Of a DNA stretch of 64,000 bases, positions 61,042 to 64,000 are shown piece after piece. This DNA is from JANWKA01 sp035533815. Its GTDB lineage: Bacteria > Bacteroidota > Bacteroidia > Chitinophagales > Chitinophagaceae. The translations under genes and the position numbers were made by a program. Where the stretch lies: NCBI GenBank assembly GCA_035533815.1, contig DATLTB010000113.1, positions 1 through 64,000 on the forward strand, read 5' to 3'. The notes beneath the pieces were generated by a model. The model was not told the DNA's origin. It was given only the letters and a program-made list of their open reading frames with translations, and did no database searches. Numbering within the stretch: position 1 is the stretch's first letter; each line of letters begins with the position of its first letter.

Positions 61042-61800
61042 TTATTGCAGGCTTTCCAGCAATTGATTGGCTCCTGCTTTGAAGGTAGAGTCATCCTCAT
61101 GGGTATTACGCAGGGAAAGGGCTTTTTTGAGGGTGCTGATGGCTTGTGCATCTTCATTGTTTTTATGGTAAGCTTTCCCCAGTTCATAATACGCCTGGAT
61201 AAACCCAGGGTCAAGTTGCAGGCTTTTCTGGTAATAGGTAATGGCATCCTTCAGGCTGGATTTGGGAACTCCTCCGAATAGCATGTTGGCTGCAGCCCGT
61301 TCAAAGAAATTCAGATTATACACTTCATAATTCCATTTGCCGAGCAGGAACCAGGCATCCGGATTTGCCGGGTCATATTTAATGGCAAGTTCCGTGTACC
61401 GTTTAATTCCCCGAAGGGCCGCTACTTTTTGCTTGGCCCCGGAAATGAGTGCCATCCTGCCCATGGCCACGGCTTCAACCAGATTCGCTTCCGCATTTTC
61501 GGGATTAATTTTCAATGCCCCATCGGCATATATTTTGGCCACCTTGAAATAAACCGTTTGTTTGTCTTTATCAGTCTCCCGGTTACCAATCCGGGAACAC
61601 ATCAAACTTGCCCTGGTGAGGGCTACCAGATTATCCGGCTGGATTTTGAGGGCTAACCGGTATTTGTTTAGCGCTTCTCCTTCATGCATAAGCTTTTCCA
61701 GCTGAAGACCCTGGCTAACCTCTTCGTCTGCTGTTTGGGCAACAACCCCGATAGGCATAGCAATAAAAGCAAGCAGGAGTAATAACTTACTGCGGTTCAT
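61042..61800 (-). CDS. TPR-repeat protein with signal peptide
   Basis: 252 residues from ATG 61800 (MNRSKLLLLLAFIAMPIGVVAQ); the frame is open to 61932 but the upstream part is poorly conserved-looking. Signal peptide cleaved after VVAQ. Four or so TPR-like units: ALNKYRLALKIQPDNLVALTRA, AKIYADGALKINPENAEANL, RYTELAIKYDPANPDAWFLLGK, and AITYYQKSLQLDPGFIQAYYELGKAYHK. Resembles regulator-of-microtubule-dynamics-like TPR proteins found in Bacteroidota. Role probably scaffolding in the periplasm. Downstream of folB by 52 bp on the same strand. Confidence 0.8.
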   Translation of the reverse strand: MNRSKLLLLLAFIAMPIGVVAQTADEEVSQGLQLEKLMHEGEALNKYRLALKIQPDNLVALTRASLMCSRIGNRETDKDKQTVYFKVAKIYADGALKINPENAEANLVEAVAMGRMALISGAKQKVAALRGIKRYTELAIKYDPANPDAWFLLGKWNYEVYNLNFFERAAANMLFGGVPKSSLKDAITYYQKSLQLDPGFIQAYYELGKAYHKNNEDAQAISTLKKALSLRNTHEDDSTFKAGANQLLESLQ

Positions 61801-61852
61801 AGGATGGTCAATTATAAAAGAAAGTAAATATAATAAAACTATAATAAATAAG

Positions 61853-62203
61853 TCAGTATTTATTTTGTTGCCGGACCGAGCAGCTGGCCACTTCCCCCTC
61901 CAGGGGCGGATGAAGCTTCCGAACCCGAACATCGGAACTCCGGAGCAAGGGGAAACGATCTTTTAACCCGCAAGAAATCTGCTGTACCAACTGTTCAAGA
62001 AGCAGCTGCCTTTTCCCCATGACCGATTTCACGATACCATATACGGCTTCATAATCGACAGACTGGTTCAGGCCTAGTATTTCTTCTCCTGGTTCAAATT
62101 CCAGGTGGACCGTAACTTCAAAGGTGTTTCCACAAATCTCTTCTTCCGGATGGAAGCCATGATAACCGGAAAAAAGCATGCCTTCCAGGGAAACTGTATG
62201 CAT
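61853..62203 (-). CDS. folB: Dihydroneopterin aldolase
   Basis: 116 residues from ATG 62203 (MHTVSLEGMLFSGYHG). The typical GYHGFHPEEE (Y, H, E active residues) and VDYEAVYGIVKSVM, followed by LLLEQLVQQISCGL, and VRVRKLHPPLEGEVA. Tunnel-fold enzyme producing hydroxymethyl-dihydropterin in folate synthesis. No other folate gene is here. Start chosen because the upstream in-frame Met residues lie inside the trxB reading area. It follows trxB by 19 bp. Confidence 0.93.
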   Translation of the reverse strand: MHTVSLEGMLFSGYHGFHPEEEICGNTFEVTVHLEFEPGEEILGLNQSVDYEAVYGIVKSVMGKRQLLLEQLVQQISCGLKDRFPLLRSSDVRVRKLHPPLEGEVASCSVRQQNKY

Positions 62204-62222
62204 ATCCTGTACTTTTCTGAGC

Positions 62223-63155
62223 TTAATGCAAGCCTTTAATGGAAAGATATCTTTCGGCATCGAGGGCTGCCATGCAACCACTGCCTGCTGCAGTCACTGC
62301 CTGACGGTAGATCCGGTCCTGGACATCCCCGCAGGCAAAAACCCCTTCCCTGCTGGTAACTGTAGATCCGGCTTGGGTCCGGATATAACCCTGGGGATCC
62401 ATATCAAGCCAAGGTTTGAAAATGCCTGAGTTGGGTTCATGGCCGATAGCTACAAACAGGGCGGATACCGGGATACTGGACCGCTCCCCGGTCAGGTTAT
62501 TTTCAATAAGCACTGCTTCGACTTTTTTATCTCCCATCACTTCAGCCACTTCCGTATTCCAGTAAACTGAGATATTTGGAGTACGCAAAACCCGGTCCTG
62601 CATTACCCGGGAAGCACGCATGGCAGTTTTTCTGATCAACATATGTACCTGGCTGCAGAGTTTGGATAAATATAAGGCTTCTTCACAGGCTGTGTCTCCT
62701 GCTCCTACAATGACTACTTCCTTTCCCCTGAAAAAAAACCCATCGCAAACTGCACAGGCGCTGACCCCATATCCGTTAAGCCGCTGCTCGGAAGGCAGAC
62801 CCAGCCATTTGGCTGAAGCCCCGGTGGCAATGATCACTGCCTGTGTCTCAATGATCTTTCCATCATCCATCGTAATCCGATGGATATCTCCACTGAAATC
62901 CGCTCCGGCAGCTACAGCGAACCGGATATCCGCACCCATTCTGGCAGCCTGCTTTTCAAAATCCATCATCATTGCCGGACCCTGGATCCCCTGGGGATAG
63001 CCAGGATAATTTTCCACATCTGTGGTAATCGTCAGCTGGCCTCCGGGCTGGCTGCCCTGAATTAACAAAGGCTTCAGATTGGCCCTTGCTGCATAAATGG
63101 CTGCAGTATACCCAGCCGGGCCCGATCCGATGATCAGCAGTTGCACCTTTTCCAT
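62223..63155 (-). CDS. trxB: Thioredoxin-disulfide reductase
   Basis: 310 residues from ATG 63155 (MEKVQLLIIGSGPAGYTAA); ATG 63173 adds six residues. FAD motif GSGPAGYTAAIYAARA, NADPH motif GAGDTACEEA, and the redox pair CAVC in SACAVCDGFFFRG. C-terminal FAD motif EGVFACGDVQD is present. Reduces thioredoxin with NADPH in the cytoplasm. Followed by folB (19 bp) on the same strand. A -7 box lies upstream at 63192-63199. Confidence 0.96.
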   Translation of the reverse strand: MEKVQLLIIGSGPAGYTAAIYAARANLKPLLIQGSQPGGQLTITTDVENYPGYPQGIQGPAMMMDFEKQAARMGADIRFAVAAGADFSGDIHRITMDDGKIIETQAVIIATGASAKWLGLPSEQRLNGYGVSACAVCDGFFFRGKEVVIVGAGDTACEEALYLSKLCSQVHMLIRKTAMRASRVMQDRVLRTPNISVYWNTEVAEVMGDKKVEAVLIENNLTGERSSIPVSALFVAIGHEPNSGIFKPWLDMDPQGYIRTQAGSTVTSREGVFACGDVQDRIYRQAVTAAGSGCMAALDAERYLSIKGLH

Positions 63156-63191
63156 GACTGAAGGCTGGTTCATGAGGCAAATTTAAACCCG

Positions 63192-63199
63192 CAAATATA
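63192..63199 (-). promoter_or_regulatory. Predicted -7 element of trxB
   Basis: TATATTTG on the minus strand matches TAnnTTTG and lies 36 bp upstream of the trxB ATG at 63155. No clear -33 TTG at 19-22 bp. It falls in the short space between trxB and the upstream partial gene. Confidence 0.45.
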
Positions 63200-63207
63200 C
63201 AAATCCA

Positions 63208-64000
63208 TTAAGGGATTATGATGGTTTTGTATTGCTGCTCGTAACCACCCCAATATCCGAGAGCGCCAGGAACATTGCCGAGAATCAGGATTGGAGAGGA
63301 AAACGGATTACCTGTATTGGTGAAAGAATAGTCATAAGTGTGCCAGAAATTATAGGTGGCCTGGTCAATATTACTGAGTTCAACAGTAACTGTATCGCCG
63401 ACCTGGAAAAACCGGTGAGCTGAATCCGTAATATTATTCTTGTCAAATCCAGGCGCTATTTCCGTGGAATAGGTGGTGCCATTAGTGAGGTCATCATTGA
63501 AAACACTGTTGAATCCCGGAAGAAAAGGACCGGAATTGATCCTCGTAAAATACCGGATACAATTACCCGGCTGGGGGGGATCAGTAATGCTGCCCATCAG
63601 GATAGCCTTGCCGCTGTCCGCTTTTAAGGGGGGATAAATCACCCAAAGGGAGTCGAGGATATCCCCGCCCTTGGGTATGGAAGTGGAGGCTGTATACGAA
63701 GTTCCCCCGGTGATGATATGCAAGGAATAGGTATTTCCAGGCACACCGGTGAATATTTGCAGGGGCCGGGAGCTGTCTGCACTGTAAAAATAAATGGTAT
63801 TCCCACCCGTGGTATCCAGGGCATATTCCTTCAGGGTCTGTGTCTGAATTCCATTGGAGACCGTGATGGTCGCCCCATGTACAAAAGAACTGTCGATCAG
63901 GGAGGAACTGATCTTGGAAAAGAAACCCAAGCTGTGGGAAAGGATCACTACAGGCGGGAGCCCGCTATAAATATACCCTTCTACTACCAGCTGGGATGCG
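63208..64000 (-). CDS. DUF4249 family outer-membrane protein, 5' part missing
   Basis: 264 residues remain; the frame is open to the window edge, so the N-terminus and lipobox are cut off. The pattern ASQLVVEGYIYSG followed by VHGATITVSNGIQTQTLKEY and SFTNTGNPFSSPILILGNVPGALGYWGGYEQ is typical of DUF4249, an immunoglobulin-like/beta-sandwich lipoprotein family usually encoded next to TonB-dependent receptors. If so, a receptor gene may lie just beyond the edge. Confidence 0.75.
   Translation of the reverse strand, partial: ASQLVVEGYIYSGLPPVVILSHSLGFFSKISSSLIDSSFVHGATITVSNGIQTQTLKEYALDTTGGNTIYFYSADSSRPLQIFTGVPGNTYSLHIITGGTSYTASTSIPKGGDILDSLWVIYPPLKADSGKAILMGSITDPPQPGNCIRYFTRINSGPFLPGFNSVFNDDLTNGTTYSTEIAPGFDKNNITDSAHRFFQVGDTVTVELSNIDQATYNFWHTYDYSFTNTGNPFSSPILILGNVPGALGYWGGYEQQYKTIIIP

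Overview
The window comes from a Bacteroidota chromosome, most likely a Chitinophagaceae-type (Sphingobacteriia/Chitinophagia) bacterium. The evidence is lineage-typical families: a SusC/SusD pair, two OMP_b-brl_3-type receptors, DUF6089 (PorG-like), DUF3822, DUF4249, DUF3857, DUF1080, RteC, a short alanine-racemase-fold arginine decarboxylase, a WbqC protein, and many A/T-rich promoters that match the Bacteroidota -7 element TAnnTTTG. Most genes begin without an obvious Shine-Dalgarno sequence, as is usual in this phylum. I recognised no rRNA, tRNA or CRISPR array.

Layout. 1-251: the first 83 codons of a TnpB-type transposon protein, cut by the window edge. 712-6531: a probable sugar-oxidation locus, with a secreted TIM-barrel sugar isomerase/epimerase divergent from VWA protein, MoxR-type AAA ATPase, Tat-exported Gfo/Idh/MocA oxidoreductase and DUF1080 (3-keto-disaccharide hydrolase family) protein, closed by a clear terminator. 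A lipoprotein and a very large discoidin/GH2 glycosidase follow (6630-11077). 11381-18295: housekeeping genes (metK, a degenerate starch-synthase-like protein, panC, panD, a flippase-like membrane protein, a heptose-phosphate adenylyltransferase and a UbiD decarboxylase). 18641-22590: a PorG-like protein, then a four-gene minus-strand cassette of conjugative-transposon character (XRE regulator, RteC, a one-helix protein and an ICE-associated protein) with no transfer genes. 23172-27821: an orphan SusC/SusD pair. 28519-31709: a possible leader ORF, PrsW-type protease with an FHA-like N-terminus, a 37-residue membrane protein and a hexuronate-type MFS transporter.

31825-34728: tpiA, a GlmU-like nucleotidyltransferase, rpmE2 and yajQ. 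34786-37871: an ECF sigma factor, its probable anti-sigma factor, and two cell-surface beta-helix proteins (DUF4097-like and DUF2807), which together look like an envelope-response operon. 38092-43164: two tandem paralogous outer-membrane receptors. 43388-49172: a Rieske lipoprotein, an enlarged Lgt, a bacilliredoxin, Hsp20, arginine decarboxylase and WbqC. 49486-58108: a LEA-like lipoprotein, an HMA protein, pyrE, a NUDIX hydrolase, two DUF3857 transglutaminase-like proteins (the first without the catalytic cysteine) and a TPR histidine kinase. 58423-64000: a tightly overlapping thioesterase-coaD-rsmD-DUF3822 run, then TPR protein, folB, trxB and a partial DUF4249 protein.

I do not see one complete, unmistakably new system. 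The best candidates for follow-up are the transfer-less RteC/XRE cassette with its predicted operator, the 3-keto-sugar genes linked to a MoxR/VWA pair, the starch-synthase-like protein that has lost its substrate-binding motif beside panCD, the leader ORF overlapping prsW, and the paired dyads in the A/T-rich gap near 49.3 kb. All functional statements are inferred from sequence reading only; no database search was run.
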